This document shows, piece by piece, positions 1 through 9,170 of a DNA stretch of 51,604 nt. This DNA is from Nitrosomonas sp. (GTDB taxonomy: Bacteria; Pseudomonadota; Gammaproteobacteria; Burkholderiales; Nitrosomonadaceae): contig BQJA01000015.1 of NCBI GenBank assembly GCA_021604405.1, positions 1-51,604 of the forward strand, written 5' to 3'. The position numbers and the translations under genes are program-made. A model generated the notes under the pieces. The model searched no databases. It was given only the letters and a program-made list of their open reading frames with translations, and was not told the DNA's origin. Positions within the stretch are counted from its first letter, which is position 1, and every line of letters starts with the position of its first letter.

Positions 1-1
1 G

Positions 2-166
2 TGTTTGCGCTTTCTTTCAAGTATTGCTCACCGCTTTGATGTGATCAGTATGAGCGGCGAATTTTTTGTCAGTGAACTTAAATTCAGCGTGGTTGAAAAT
101 ACCGGGCGGCGCCTGCTGCGGGTGATGATTATCAACCCGACTATGCAAGATAGCACCATATTTTGA
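2..166 (+). CDS. 3' end of an unidentified protein (partial)
   Basis: An open frame enters from the left edge and ends at a TGA at 164-166, giving 54 residues with no in-frame stop. The C-terminal peptide mixes hydrophobic and charged stretches (for example EFFVSELKFSVVE and RRLLRVMIINP) and reads like the edge of a folded domain rather than random DNA. I do not recognise the family. The next intact gene on this strand, a putative secreted surface protein, lies about 1.25 kb downstream, so the two are probably not one operon. Only the sequence to the left of this window can identify it. Confidence 0.4.
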   Translation, partial: CLRFLSSIAHRFDVISMSGEFFVSELKFSVVENTGRRLLRVMIINPTMQDSTIF

Positions 167-1417
167 CAAATCCAGGACGACTTCTTTTTATAGAAAAGTT
201 AAAGAGAGCAGTTGTTTAATAAATTTTTTAACCGACGTTCAAGCTTTTTATGTTGACGCGAGCGGACAGTGGTTGAATCGTTTTTCACTTTCTTTCGACA
301 CAAAACCCTTTTTTGGGCATCGTCAGTGTCCATACATAAGTCGCTGGCCCTGAGTTACCAATAATTTTCAACGCTATGGACACGATGATAGCGATTGTGT
401 TTGGACGCTGAGAGATCAAGTACATAATGTGGATGGTAAATTAACCGTGTCCCTGGGGCAATTCGGTATGATTCGTGCCTGCGTGAAGCATCATATCCCA
501 TAAAGTCCTGGTTTTTTGTGTCCGCAATTTGCCTTTGTCTTTGTCGTGCCACGCTTGGCATAATTCTGGGTAGAGATAGCCCGTATTCATACATTGGTGG
601 AGCATTTTCTTTAGAAGATTCGATCGGAAAGATTGAAATTTCTGTGAATAATAATTACTATCACCTTCATTATATATTTGAGCGTTGGTAAATGCGGCCT
701 GATTTGCCTAAATATTCCCGTAAATTTCTGTTTTTCGCTACTTTGCATTGAAACAATCGCGTGACCAACTTAATGATACGTATCGAAGCAAGTATTTTTA
801 TGTTGATATTTTTGCAATATCGCAAAGTCGGCTGATGCGTTTCTTAATAGGCGGCTTAATTGTAGGAAACATATGAAGTATGGTACGCGCAGGTTGAAGG
901 AAGAACTAATATCGTGGTGGATATGATGATACGATAGCGTGCTGCCAGAACCGTGGCATTGCCACACTAACTGGAGTGAAATTTTCAATATGTATGCATA
1001 TTTGCTGCTTATTGTTTTAAAATTGTGACCGTGAAGATATTTTTTAATGCATTGAGCTAGCTGGTGATCTGTAAATCGATAATCACTTTGCGCGAATAAA
1101 TAACACATGCAGATATCTGATCTAACTTGAATATTTGTAAACTACGCGGATTAATGTATGGCATGGCGGTAAACCGATACATCCTTATATCCTTAATATT
1201 TTCTTCCAAACGGATGCTGTCTTGATTGGAGAGAGTGCAACAGGATATAAAGTAGGCAGGAGAAGCAAGCCTAGGATAGTGAATTTGAATAATATTAGCG
1301 TCAACCGGCCAGCTTTCATGAAACCAGAAAGCCCGCCATACCCCCTAACGGGTTTTATCAATGTCACATTTTTAGAACATGGATTTGTTACTAGATTAAT
1401 TTTTTTGAGGAATTTTG
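167..1417. other. 1.25 kb without an intact gene; probably decayed DNA
   Basis: No reading frame with a start, a ribosome site and a recognisable domain spans this AT-rich stretch. Several short plus-strand frames nevertheless read like coding sequence. One open stretch after a stop near 440 ends in ...YIFERW at a TAA at 689-691. It is followed at once by an ATG at 692 opening MRPDLPKYS, which seems to run on in a different frame near 750 toward ...LIGGLIVGNI, ending near 875. This pattern fits one or two small genes broken by frameshifts, but I cannot name a family. The remaining minus-strand openings look like chance frames. Confidence 0.35.
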
Positions 1418-3052
1418 GTGGCTATCGTGGATGAACAGCAAACTAACATATTAGGTATTGTTGCGGGTCTTTTTAATGCGGCACCCGGTGAACAATATTT
1501 GTCAGATTTTACCACTGCGTTTGAAGACGGATTAACAGAAGCGCCGTTTGCGGATATATTGGCGGCGCATCCGGTTTTTACCGACCAGGTTTTGGAAGGG
1601 CAAAACTCGTTGGTTGCACAAGCAGGGGTACTTATGAATCATTTTGGCCTGGCGCCTCATGATGCAACCGGAGGCGCCGCGTCCCAGGCTGAGGATTTTT
1701 TTGTCAGCCGCATTGGTTCGGGTGCCGGTTTTGGCGAAATTATTATTGACGCTGGCACCTACCTGCTTTACGGCTCCTTGCCTGCGGAATTTTCTGAAAC
1801 GGAAAATCTGTTCAAGAATAAAATAACCGTAGCAGATGTTTATTCTGCGTATAAATCTTCAACGGACTTGGCGACATTACAAAGTCCATTAATCGGTTTG
1901 AATGGCAAAACAGTGATGACAGAATCGGAAGCTGAAAATTTTTTAAAAAATAACGGATTTTTACCGAACCCTGACTTTGCAGCAATTGTTGAAGGAATTA
2001 ATGGTCCGCTGACTGGGCCGGTTGAATTTGTCAATGTTTCGGACACCTTTACGCTTGATATTATTAGTGCGGATGATCGCGCCGGCCTGGGCGGTTCGTT
2101 TGATATTGGTCACAATATCTTGGTTACGCTGTCAGATGCGGCCGGTACTTCAGCGGATGGCGATGCGGAGACTTTTACGTTGAATGCAATAATCAACGAT
2201 GATAATCAAGATATGCTTGCGGATGGAATAAATGCCCAGATGATAACGGTTGCTGGTGTTGAAAATCTGGTAATTTCATCGCTGGTTGTATCCACTGACG
2301 GTGCAACCCCGGATACTGAAGCAGCGGCCCATGCGCTAACAGTAAGTTTCATTGCGGATGATGCCGAAAGTATAATAATCACAGGTAATGGTGGTATTGA
2401 CCTCTCGGCGGTGGCGTCCATTGGTAAGGTAAACACAGTCGATGCGTCTGCCTCAACCGGCAATGTAACAGTGGATTTTTCAGGGCATAGCCAGCATGTT
2501 ATGTATACGGGCTCAGGTGGAGATGATAACTATAGGGGAAGTGCTGCGGGCGATATTATTAAAGCGGGAGCCGGCCATGATTTAATAAACCTGGAAAGCG
2601 GAGTAGCAGTGCAGGATATCGTGGTGCTGGAAGCGATTACCGATTCGCATATCAGTGGTGATACCAACAATGATGGTCGGCTCACTATTCTAGAGGACCG
2701 CGGTTTTGATGAAGTGGACAATTTTATAGTGGGCGCGTCAAGTACCGATGACCGTTTAGATGTGTCCTTTTTGGAGTTTACAGGTGTTGAGCAGGGAATC
2801 GTCGATGTGTCAGCTAAAGTGCCCGCATTTGACACCGATCTTACCAGTATTCCCGACCTGTTCGATGACGCTGGTGTTGATCGCGGATTGGCTTTTTCCG
2901 TAATTGCACTGCCGCCAGAGCTTCCTTTTCCTCCTCAGAGCTTTGTATTTATTGATGCCAATAAAGATGGCGATTTTGCCGCAGCGGATGATATGCTGAT
3001 CGAACTCCATGGTGCAGGTCCTTTATTCGAAGAAGCGATTTTTATCTTTTAA
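1418..3052 (+). CDS. Acidic surface or type I-secreted protein with S-layer/RTX-like architecture
   Basis: A protein of about 544 residues, very acidic and rich in Gly, Ala, Asp and Thr, with no cysteine visible and no N-terminal signal peptide. This is the usual profile of RTX-type and S-layer proteins exported by type I systems using a C-terminal signal (family knowledge). The first ~170 residues are helical and low in glycine. The middle is beta-rich, with GNGGIDLSA near residue 330 and GSGGDDNYRGSAAGD near 370, resembling degenerate RTX nonapeptides. Two Ca-binding-like loops follow: DTNNDGRLTILED near 415 and DANKDGDF near 515. I prefer the GTG at 1418 to the TTG at 1415 because the GAGGA at 1407-1411 then lies 6 nt upstream. 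No transporter genes are adjacent. Function (surface layer, adhesin) is inference. Confidence 0.6.
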   Translation: MAIVDEQQTNILGIVAGLFNAAPGEQYLSDFTTAFEDGLTEAPFADILAAHPVFTDQVLEGQNSLVAQAGVLMNHFGLAPHDATGGAASQAEDFFVSRIGSGAGFGEIIIDAGTYLLYGSLPAEFSETENLFKNKITVADVYSAYKSSTDLATLQSPLIGLNGKTVMTESEAENFLKNNGFLPNPDFAAIVEGINGPLTGPVEFVNVSDTFTLDIISADDRAGLGGSFDIGHNILVTLSDAAGTSADGDAETFTLNAIINDDNQDMLADGINAQMITVAGVENLVISSLVVSTDGATPDTEAAAHALTVSFIADDAESIIITGNGGIDLSAVASIGKVNTVDASASTGNVTVDFSGHSQHVMYTGSGGDDNYRGSAAGDIIKAGAGHDLINLESGVAVQDIVVLEAITDSHISGDTNNDGRLTILEDRGFDEVDNFIVGASSTDDRLDVSFLEFTGVEQGIVDVSAKVPAFDTDLTSIPDLFDDAGVDRGLAFSVIALPPELPFPPQSFVFIDANKDGDFAAADDMLIELHGAGPLFEEAIFIF

Positions 3053-3063
3053 GGGTAAAAAAA

Positions 3064-3095
3064 TTTTCCCCAGGCTTACTGCAGCTTGGGGAAAA
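3064..3095 (-). terminator. Hairpin terminator, minus-strand orientation
   Basis: TTTTCCCC and GGGGAAAA form a strong stem here. Read on the minus strand the hairpin is followed by a run of seven T, as expected of a rho-independent terminator for the dsbB gene that ends at 3180. On the plus strand the hairpin follows the surface-protein gene but is followed by A-rich sequence, so it would be weaker in that direction. It may serve both convergent genes. Confidence 0.7.
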
Positions 3096-3179
3096 CAGAA
3101 AAAAAGCGGATTCCGTTTCTCATCCGTGGCATTCGGTATTTCTATTTATATTCGGGTTGTTGTATTTAACGATGTACCG

Positions 3180-3668
3180 TCATAAACCCTGGTTTTTATT
3201 TTTGGCAAATACTGCGTAGCCTGCTAACAGGCCCAGGCTGACAAAAGCAACCAATGACCAATCTGGAATTGTCAAAGACAAAAATTCCCAATCGACATCG
3301 GCGCAATCGCCATTCGCTTCAAACATGCCAGGCCACCATTCGGCGATCGGCAATGCATTGAGAAATCGTTCTTCCGGGCTGATGCCGCACTCAAAACTTT
3401 CCGGGTAGCGTATTAGCCAAGATTGCCGAAAAGCAACGACTGCGCCAGCCAGTGCAAAAATTGTCATCAGGCCGCCATATAACTGCCGACCAATGTTTCT
3501 CGGGTTTTGCAAAAAAGCTAGCAATGCCGTAAGTCCCAGCAGCCAATAGATGACACGCTGTGCCACGCAAAGTGGGCACGGTAGTAAGCCGTCGATATGT
3601 TGTAAGTATTGCGCATAGCTGATTAGGCCAGCACAACATAGAATAATAAATAAAAAAATTGTTCTCAT
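3180..3668 (-). CDS. dsbB: DsbB disulfide bond formation protein
   Basis: Inner-membrane quinone reductase that reoxidises periplasmic DsbA. The 162-residue protein has four hydrophobic segments, the CxxC pair C31-P-L-C34 in the first periplasmic loop, and a second pair at C94 and C122 (in the FECG and NGDCAD contexts). All four redox cysteines expected for DsbB are present. I start it at the ATG at 3668; a TTG 21 nt upstream would add seven residues that do not look like a DsbB N-terminus. Neither has a strong ribosome site. No dsbA is adjacent. Divergence from the E. coli protein is considerable, but length and the cysteine pattern fit the family. Confidence 0.93.
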   Translation of the reverse strand: MRTIFLFIILCCAGLISYAQYLQHIDGLLPCPLCVAQRVIYWLLGLTALLAFLQNPRNIGRQLYGGLMTIFALAGAVVAFRQSWLIRYPESFECGISPEERFLNALPIAEWWPGMFEANGDCADVDWEFLSLTIPDWSLVAFVSLGLLAGYAVFAKNKNQGL

Positions 3669-3739
3669 TAATACGCTGAAAGGCGACAAATATTAAGTAA
3701 GGGATCGGTTTATATTTTTTCTGCTTATTAGGTGCGATG

Positions 3740-4960
3740 TTAATTGTTATATGTGGCGGGTGTTTCTCGGTGCAAATTATTTGCATTCTTGCGTTTGCGC
3801 ATTTCACCACTTACCATTTTATATTCAAACAAGCGGCAATCCAATGCGCCATTAAACAATGGCGTTCGACGCGAAGTACTAAGCCGGATTAATTTCGGCA
3901 AAGCCGGGTCCGCAGAAAGAATAAAAGCATGCCAGCCGCTGAATTTCTTCTTCAGTAAATCGCCTATTTTTGGATAGAGTTCCATCATGGTTTGCTGTTC
4001 ACCAATGCGAACACCGTAAGGAGGATTGACGACTAAAATTCCATTTGACGCCGGTGGTGAAATTTCCAGGATATTGGCTTGTTTTAATTTTACTGTTTCG
4101 GCTAATCCCGCTGCCGACAGGTTTATTTGGGCATCAGTCAATGCATCGCCATACAAATCGCTCCCGTAAATCGGTCGCGCTATTCTAGGCAACTGTGCTG
4201 CGATTGCGTTTTGTTTCAACCTTTGCCATTGGGTTTGATCAAAATCATTAAATTTTTCGAAAGCGAAGTGGCGTTCAAGTCCGGGCGCAATATTGAGCGC
4301 GATTTGGGCGGCTTCCAGTAAAAACGTGCCACTACCGCACATCGGATCAAGTAGTGGGACGTCAGGCCGCCAACCCGTAAGGCGTAAAATGCCGGCGGCC
4401 AGATTTTCTCGTAAAGGCGCTTCCCCGGCTTTTTTTCGCAGGCCACGCTTAAACAGTGCTTCACCGGACGTATCAAGGTATAGGGTAAATTTTTTTGCAT
4501 CGAGAAAACCATGAATGCGAATATCAGGCTGCGCTGTATTCACGCTGGGGCGATGGCCGGTTATGTCGCGGAATTTGTCGCAAATTGCGTCCTTGATTTT
4601 CAGCGTCGTATAGTCAAGGCTGCGCAGCGGCGATTTAATCGCAGTTAGGTTTACGCGGATGGTGTTATTTGTTGAAAACCATTCGTGCCAGGGGATAGCA
4701 TGGGTGATATCGTAAATATCGGTTTCATTGCGATATGTCTGTGTTGCGATTTGCCATAAAATACGGCTGGCTATTCGGCTTTCCAGATTGGCGCGGTAGC
4801 AGGTGTTCCAGTTGCCCTGAAATTGAACACCACCTTGAGCAGGCTGCGGGGAAGTGACGCAAAATTGCGTTAGTTCATCAATCAGTGCTGATTCCAGTCC
4901 GCGTGGACAAGGAGCAAAAAAATGCAAGGGCGCTTCCTGGCGATTTATTTTTGTTGCCAT
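3740..4960 (-). CDS. THUMP-domain class I SAM-dependent RNA methyltransferase (RlmL N-terminal/YcbY type)
   Basis: Likely modifies guanosine at N2 in 23S rRNA, as in the RlmL/RlmKL and YpsC family (COG0116). The 406-residue protein has an N-terminal ferredoxin-like plus THUMP region (about residues 10-165) and a C-terminal Rossmann methyltransferase. DPMCGSG at 205-211 is the SAM-binding loop, and NPPYG at 312-316 is the base-amine methylation motif typical of N2-guanine and N6-adenine enzymes. The frame is open upstream for 37 more residues, but the ATG at 4960 is preferred: it opens MATKINRQE, as related proteins do, and overlaps the DUF423 gene by only 16 nt. The exact target base cannot be told from sequence. 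Confidence 0.88.
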   Translation of the reverse strand: MATKINRQEAPLHFFAPCPRGLESALIDELTQFCVTSPQPAQGGVQFQGNWNTCYRANLESRIASRILWQIATQTYRNETDIYDITHAIPWHEWFSTNNTIRVNLTAIKSPLRSLDYTTLKIKDAICDKFRDITGHRPSVNTAQPDIRIHGFLDAKKFTLYLDTSGEALFKRGLRKKAGEAPLRENLAAGILRLTGWRPDVPLLDPMCGSGTFLLEAAQIALNIAPGLERHFAFEKFNDFDQTQWQRLKQNAIAAQLPRIARPIYGSDLYGDALTDAQINLSAAGLAETVKLKQANILEISPPASNGILVVNPPYGVRIGEQQTMMELYPKIGDLLKKKFSGWHAFILSADPALPKLIRLSTSRRTPLFNGALDCRLFEYKMVSGEMRKRKNANNLHRETPATYNN

Positions 4961-5319
4961 ATTCCAAAGGCAAGCAATGCCCAAGCGACCAGGAAAGCGA
5001 CGCCGCCAAATGGAGCAATCATGCCAAGCCCACGTATCCCCGTCAGGCTTAAAACATAAAGACTCACGCAAAATAAAATGATGCCGGCAAGCATCAGCCA
5101 GCCTGACAGCCTGACGAGTTTAGCACTGGTGAAATGATGAAGTATGAGCCCAACCAGAATAAGGCCTATCGCGTGGTAGAAATGGTACTGTACGCCAGTA
5201 TGATAAACAACCAGCATCTCAGCTGACAACATCTGTTTCAAGCCATGTGCACCGAAAGCGCCGAGTGCAACACATAGAAAAGCGTTGATTGCACCAAGTA
5301 TTAGAAAAGTTTTTGGCAT
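4945..5319 (-). CDS. DUF423 family small membrane protein (YgdD-like)
   Basis: A 124-residue protein with four hydrophobic segments. The opening (LGAINAFLCVALGAFGAHGLK) and the conserved HTGVQYHFYHAIGL stretch are hallmarks of DUF423, a widespread inner-membrane family of unknown function. An AAGGAA about 11 nt upstream supports the ATG at 5319. Its 3' end overlaps the start of the RNA methyltransferase gene by 16 nt, so the two are probably translated from one message. Nothing here assigns a biochemical role. Confidence 0.9.
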   Translation of the reverse strand: MPKTFLILGAINAFLCVALGAFGAHGLKQMLSAEMLVVYHTGVQYHFYHAIGLILVGLILHHFTSAKLVRLSGWLMLAGIILFCVSLYVLSLTGIRGLGMIAPFGGVAFLVAWALLAFGIWQQK

Positions 5320-5383
5320 GAATAATGGTTTCCTTGTGAAGCAAAATTAGTTAATTTGTTTTTTGGAAAAATACTTGCAGGGT

Positions 5384-6727
5384 TTAGTTGTTTTTCTCAG
5401 AAACATTTGCGCGGCACCAGCCTTTGGCGAATATTACCTGAATGTTGTCACCTGCACTGACCTGATTACTGTTGCGGAGTACGACGCCATCGGCAGTATA
5501 GCTAATACTGTAGCCGCGTGCCAGTACGGCATGTGGATTCAGGTGCGTCAAATGTCCCTGTAAGCGTTGCAAGCTGGTCGCGTATGTTTCAAAACGATGG
5601 GTCATTGCGCGGCGCAGTTGCTGTGCCGTTTCGTGTTGTCGTTTGATTAATTGCGGTACGTTAGGAACAGTTGTTGAAATGCGCTGACTTGCTTCGCGCA
5701 GCTTCAGGTATCTATTATCCAGTTGAAGTGTCAAACTATTAGTCAGACGGTCGTGTAAACGTTGAAATTGCAACTGTTGGTTGTAAATGCGTTCGCCTGG
5801 GTGCAGCAGGCGATGTGTGAGTACGTCGACATTTTGCATATGCCGCTCGATGGTATGCTGCATTATCCGCTGTATCCTTAGGTGTTGTGTTTGCAGGCGG
5901 TGCAGTAATTCCCGTGTCTCAGGGCAGGCGAGTTGTGCGGCACCGGTAGGGGTTGGCGCTCGAACATCAGCGACAAAATCAGAAATGGTCACATCAGTTT
6001 CATGACCAACACCGCTAATTAGCGGAATCGGACAGGCGGCTATCGCATGCGCGACGATTTCTTCATTAAACGCCCATAAATCTTCCATGCTGCCACCACC
6101 TCTGCAAAGGATTAATACATCGCATTCAGCGCGCTTTGCAGCTGTATGAATCGCGTCAACAATGTTGGTTGCCGCGCCATCACCCTGGACCAGGGTTGGA
6201 TAAATAATGATGGATAACGATGGCATGCGTTGTTTTATCGTGGATAATACGTCACGCAAGGCAGCCGCAGATGGGGAAGTGATGATACCAATTTGTTTTG
6301 GGTAAGCGGGGAGCGGCTTTTTGTGGACGGAATCAAACAAACCGGCTTTCTGTAATCTGGCTTTCAGTTGCTCAAATGCTGCATACAATGAGCCCAGTCC
6401 AGCGCGGCGGATAGTTTCAACATTCAATTGGAAATCACCGCGCGGTTCAAAAATCGTGGTCAGTGCGCGCACCTCTACCTGCATGCCATCGATAGGTTGC
6501 CAATCTAGATACTGGTTTTTATGCCGGAACATAACGCAACGCACTTGAGCGTTGGCATCTTTAAGGGAAAAGTACCAGTGGCCCGAGTGATAGCGTTTAA
6601 GGTTGGAAATTTCACCGCTGACCCAGAGTAATGGTATTGCCTGTTCAAGTAATAATTTAGCGTTATAATTTAATTCGCTAACGCTTAATATTTCTCGGGT
6701 GATTTGAGAAGAAATGGAAGAATTCAT
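5384..6727 (-). CDS. xseA: Exodeoxyribonuclease VII large subunit
   Basis: Catalytic subunit of the single-strand-specific exonuclease VII, which works with XseB in DNA repair. The 447-residue protein has an N-terminal OB fold (about 10-110, with ISNLKRYHSGHWYFSLKD), then the catalytic region with IGIITSPSAAALRD, the CRGGGSMEDLW motif, SGVGHETD and DVRAPTPTGAA, and a long helical, probably coiled-coil C-terminus. All of these are XseA signatures and the length matches the family. No xseB is visible in the window. It lies upstream of the DUF423 and methyltransferase genes on the same strand, with a gap of about 65 nt. Confidence 0.96.
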   Translation of the reverse strand: MNSSISSQITREILSVSELNYNAKLLLEQAIPLLWVSGEISNLKRYHSGHWYFSLKDANAQVRCVMFRHKNQYLDWQPIDGMQVEVRALTTIFEPRGDFQLNVETIRRAGLGSLYAAFEQLKARLQKAGLFDSVHKKPLPAYPKQIGIITSPSAAALRDVLSTIKQRMPSLSIIIYPTLVQGDGAATNIVDAIHTAAKRAECDVLILCRGGGSMEDLWAFNEEIVAHAIAACPIPLISGVGHETDVTISDFVADVRAPTPTGAAQLACPETRELLHRLQTQHLRIQRIMQHTIERHMQNVDVLTHRLLHPGERIYNQQLQFQRLHDRLTNSLTLQLDNRYLKLREASQRISTTVPNVPQLIKRQHETAQQLRRAMTHRFETYATSLQRLQGHLTHLNPHAVLARGYSISYTADGVVLRNSNQVSAGDNIQVIFAKGWCRANVSEKNN

Positions 6728-7039
6728 CCTGGCATTTTACAATAACCCGCAGTGTCCGCAGAATTTTATAATGGATGTGATGAAATGTGCATTAGCCAAG
6801 ACGGTGAAAAATGCGTTTCTTTTGTTAACGGCTAGATGCTATCTGCTGTGCAACTGTTCCAAGCTAGAAAGATCGATTGTATTAGCGTAACTTAAGTGAC
6901 TTTATGATGTTGTTCGTGACTTTCCCTAGCCAAACCCGCTGTAACTGTGAATAAGAATAAAATAAATACTTTCTTGCTCAAAAATTAATAGCAAGATACT
7001 TTTTTGATAAATAATTCGTAATGTCGAGGAGATGATTGC
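6728..7039. other. Intergenic region between divergent xseA and exbB
   Basis: This 312-nt AT-rich region separates two divergent genes and should hold promoters in both directions. I do not see a well-spaced -35/-10 pair that I would defend, nor a tRNA or a clear hairpin. A strong ribosome site (GAGGAG at 7026-7031) lies at its right end and belongs to the exbB-type gene. Confidence 0.5.
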
Positions 7040-7648
7040 ATGCTTTCTTTAATTCAAGCGGCTGGTTGGCCAATCTGGCCTATTATTATTGCATCGATTG
7101 TGGCGGTTGCTATTATCGGTGAACGCTTGTGGTCCTTGCGCTTGCGAGTTGTTTCTCCTAAAGAATTATTACCCAGGGTGTTAAATGAATATAGAAGAAA
7201 TGGCGTAAGTGCCGATATGATGGTGCGTTTGCAGAATCATTCGCCGCTGGGACAGGTTTTTGCGGCGGGCCTTAAGAATGTTGATAGTTCGCGTGAAGTG
7301 ATGAAGGAGACAATAGAAGAAGCGGGCCGAGTCGTGGCGCATGAACTCGATCGCTATTTAACGACACTGGGAACAATTGCGTCACTAAGCCCGCTCATGG
7401 GGTTGTTTGGAACGCTGGTTGGCATGATTGAAATTTTCGGCGCCAATTCTCCGACCGGGAGCAATCCGGCGCAGCTCGCCTATGGCATTTCCGTTGCATT
7501 GTATAACGCTGCTTTTGGTATACTTGTAGCAATTCCAAGCATGATTTTCTATCGGCATTTTCGCGCAAAAGTTGATGCGCTTGTTATGGACATGGAGTTG
7601 CAGGCATTAAAACTGGTGGAAATTATGCATGGTGAGCGCCAGGATTGA
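7040..7648 (+). CDS. exbB: MotA/TolQ/ExbB family proton channel protein
   Basis: Inner-membrane proton-channel subunit that normally works with an ExbD/TolR partner to energise TonB-like or Tol systems. The 202-residue protein has an N-terminal transmembrane segment (about 10-30), a cytoplasmic middle part, and two more segments that carry the family hallmarks LTTLGTIASLSPLMGLFGTLVGM (about 110-130, shown here as the conserved core) and AYGISVALYNAAFGILVAIP (about 150-170). GAGGAG lies 8 nt before the ATG. In related genomes exbD usually follows at once; here the next 650 nt hold no ExbD, so this copy stands alone. Whether it is ExbB or TolQ by function cannot be decided without the partner. 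Confidence 0.87.
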   Translation: MLSLIQAAGWPIWPIIIASIVAVAIIGERLWSLRLRVVSPKELLPRVLNEYRRNGVSADMMVRLQNHSPLGQVFAAGLKNVDSSREVMKETIEEAGRVVAHELDRYLTTLGTIASLSPLMGLFGTLVGMIEIFGANSPTGSNPAQLAYGISVALYNAAFGILVAIPSMIFYRHFRAKVDALVMDMELQALKLVEIMHGERQD

Positions 7649-8300
7649 TGCGCTGTCATAAATCAGGCAATGGGCTAACTTTGTGAATAAAGTCGTTGTA
7701 ATGCTAAGGTTCTTAGCGCGTATGACGTTAAATGTGATGAATTAGTACAAGCCGTTTTTTATTTGGGATGCTTCCTGATTTGGTGGTTACTTTTCTGTTT
7801 GTCTAAGTTGAGAACCTCAGGTTGCTGTTAATAATGGGTGGTTCTTTATTTTCGAAAACGGCCTTATAGGCGATATTCTCTTGTCGTCCCCAGCTCCGGG
7901 TTCATGGATCCGATGGAATTGTTGCCGATGCTGATGCGGGGCGGGTAGTCAGTGTCTTGGAACTGCAAGATGGGTTGTTTGGTTTGGTTTAGTGGCGAGG
8001 ATTTCATTCTGTGGCGAGAATATTTTGTAAGGCAACCGTTAGAAAGAGACCAACGTCGCCATCAGAGAGGCACTGATTATTTGCACCGGTTGAGTAACAG
8101 GGCGGTTCATAGTGTCTTCACTGCTTCTTATTGAAAAGGTGGCATTTTAAGCCTTCTACATTATGCACGGTGAGAGGTGTTAATTGAAGAAGAGAATTGG
8201 TACGCGAGGCTATAGTTGCACGACGTGTCTCTTTTCCGCAACAGAAAACCCGGGAAAAATGACACCTGATTTTTCATTATGTATTATCCGTAACTAACGC
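7649..8300. other. Gene-free stretch with possible relic of a second ExbB-like gene
   Basis: No intact gene is present and no ExbD-like frame (short N-terminus plus one membrane segment) can be read on either strand. Two features suggest decay. At about 8050-8090 a plus-strand frame reads TNVAIREALIICTG before a stop, resembling the conserved GI-EAL-TT-GL segment of ExbB proteins. At 8160-8174 fifteen bases match the 3' end of exbB at 7622-7636 with one mismatch, encoding IMHGER in both places. Other frames, such as one around 7930-7990, are open but unrecognised. I read this as a degraded duplicate channel gene, with low certainty. Confidence 0.3.
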
Positions 8301-9170
8301 ATGAAAAGTTCCAATAAAATATTAATAAACAGGGATCTGAGTAAGAAATTAGATGGCTTAACTGTTATTTTGTTTTTTTTTCTGGCGTTTGTCGTTTCAG
8401 GTTGCACTACAGCACCTAAAAATGAACACGAAATAGGGGAGCCAAATGATCCGCATGAGGATATAAATCGGATATCCTACGATTTTACCGATGCGGTTGA
8501 TCGAGCGATACTGGAGCCCGTTGCAACCGTTTATTCCGATTATGTGCCGAAAGGCGCGCAGCGTTCGATTGGGAATTTCTACGGGAACTGGGCTTATCCT
8601 AATACGTTTATAAACGCTTTTTTGCAGGGAAAATTTCGCCAAGGATTTGAGGATACACTTCGCTTCGCAATTAATTCAACGATCGGTCTTTTTGGTTTAT
8701 TCGATATGGCGTCGCATATGGGTTTGCCTGAGAACAAAGAAGATTTTGGCCAAACACTGGCTGTATGGGGCGTGGATGTCGACCAGCCTTATACTTTTAT
8801 TCCGATCCTCGGGCCTAGTAATTATCGGGATATGGTAGGCATTCCGGTGACGGTAACAACTAATATACTGTTCTATGCGGGGACGATGGCAGGAGCCGCA
8901 GTGCTTGGTCCGCTGGTGATAGTGGGTGCAATTGACAAGCGGGCGCGTATGACTGACCCAATGCGTTTTCGTGACCAGGCAGCGCTGGATCCGTATATCT
9001 TTGTACGTGAAGGTTATACGCAGCAGCGCGAATATCTTATCTATGACGGTATGCCACCGCTTGATATTTACAGTGATTTCGAACAGGAAGATGATTTTCA
9101 ACTGAACGTACTGGATGAAAATAAATGTAAGGATTTCAACGCATGTCAAAAAGATTTCATCAAGCAGTAA
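8301..9170 (+). CDS. mlaA: MlaA (VacJ) outer-membrane lipoprotein, phospholipid retrograde transport
   Basis: MlaA removes mislocalised phospholipids from the outer leaflet of the outer membrane and hands them to the Mla pathway (family knowledge). The 289-residue protein has a hydrophobic N-terminus ending in a lipobox with C35 (VVSGC). Its mature part carries the family core: EDINRISYDFTDAVDRAILEP near 50-70, FYGNWAYPNTFINAFLQGK near 93-110, and FGQTLAVWGVDVDQPY near 150. It begins at the ATG at 8301, with no strong ribosome site. Its end overlaps the squalene-hopene cyclase start by 28 nt, indicating translational coupling with hopanoid synthesis. No mlaBCDEF genes are nearby. The C-terminus is acidic and lysine-rich. 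Confidence 0.93.
   Translation: MKSSNKILINRDLSKKLDGLTVILFFFLAFVVSGCTTAPKNEHEIGEPNDPHEDINRISYDFTDAVDRAILEPVATVYSDYVPKGAQRSIGNFYGNWAYPNTFINAFLQGKFRQGFEDTLRFAINSTIGLFGLFDMASHMGLPENKEDFGQTLAVWGVDVDQPYTFIPILGPSNYRDMVGIPVTVTTNILFYAGTMAGAAVLGPLVIVGAIDKRARMTDPMRFRDQAALDPYIFVREGYTQQREYLIYDGMPPLDIYSDFEQEDDFQLNVLDENKCKDFNACQKDFIKQ

Noticed and set aside
1138-1434. Plus-strand frame whose end (PPYPLTGFINVTFLEHGFVTRL) resembles a TonB C-terminal domain
   Set aside because: The match is short and lacks several conserved positions, there is no good start or membrane anchor, and it overlaps the start of the surface-protein gene.
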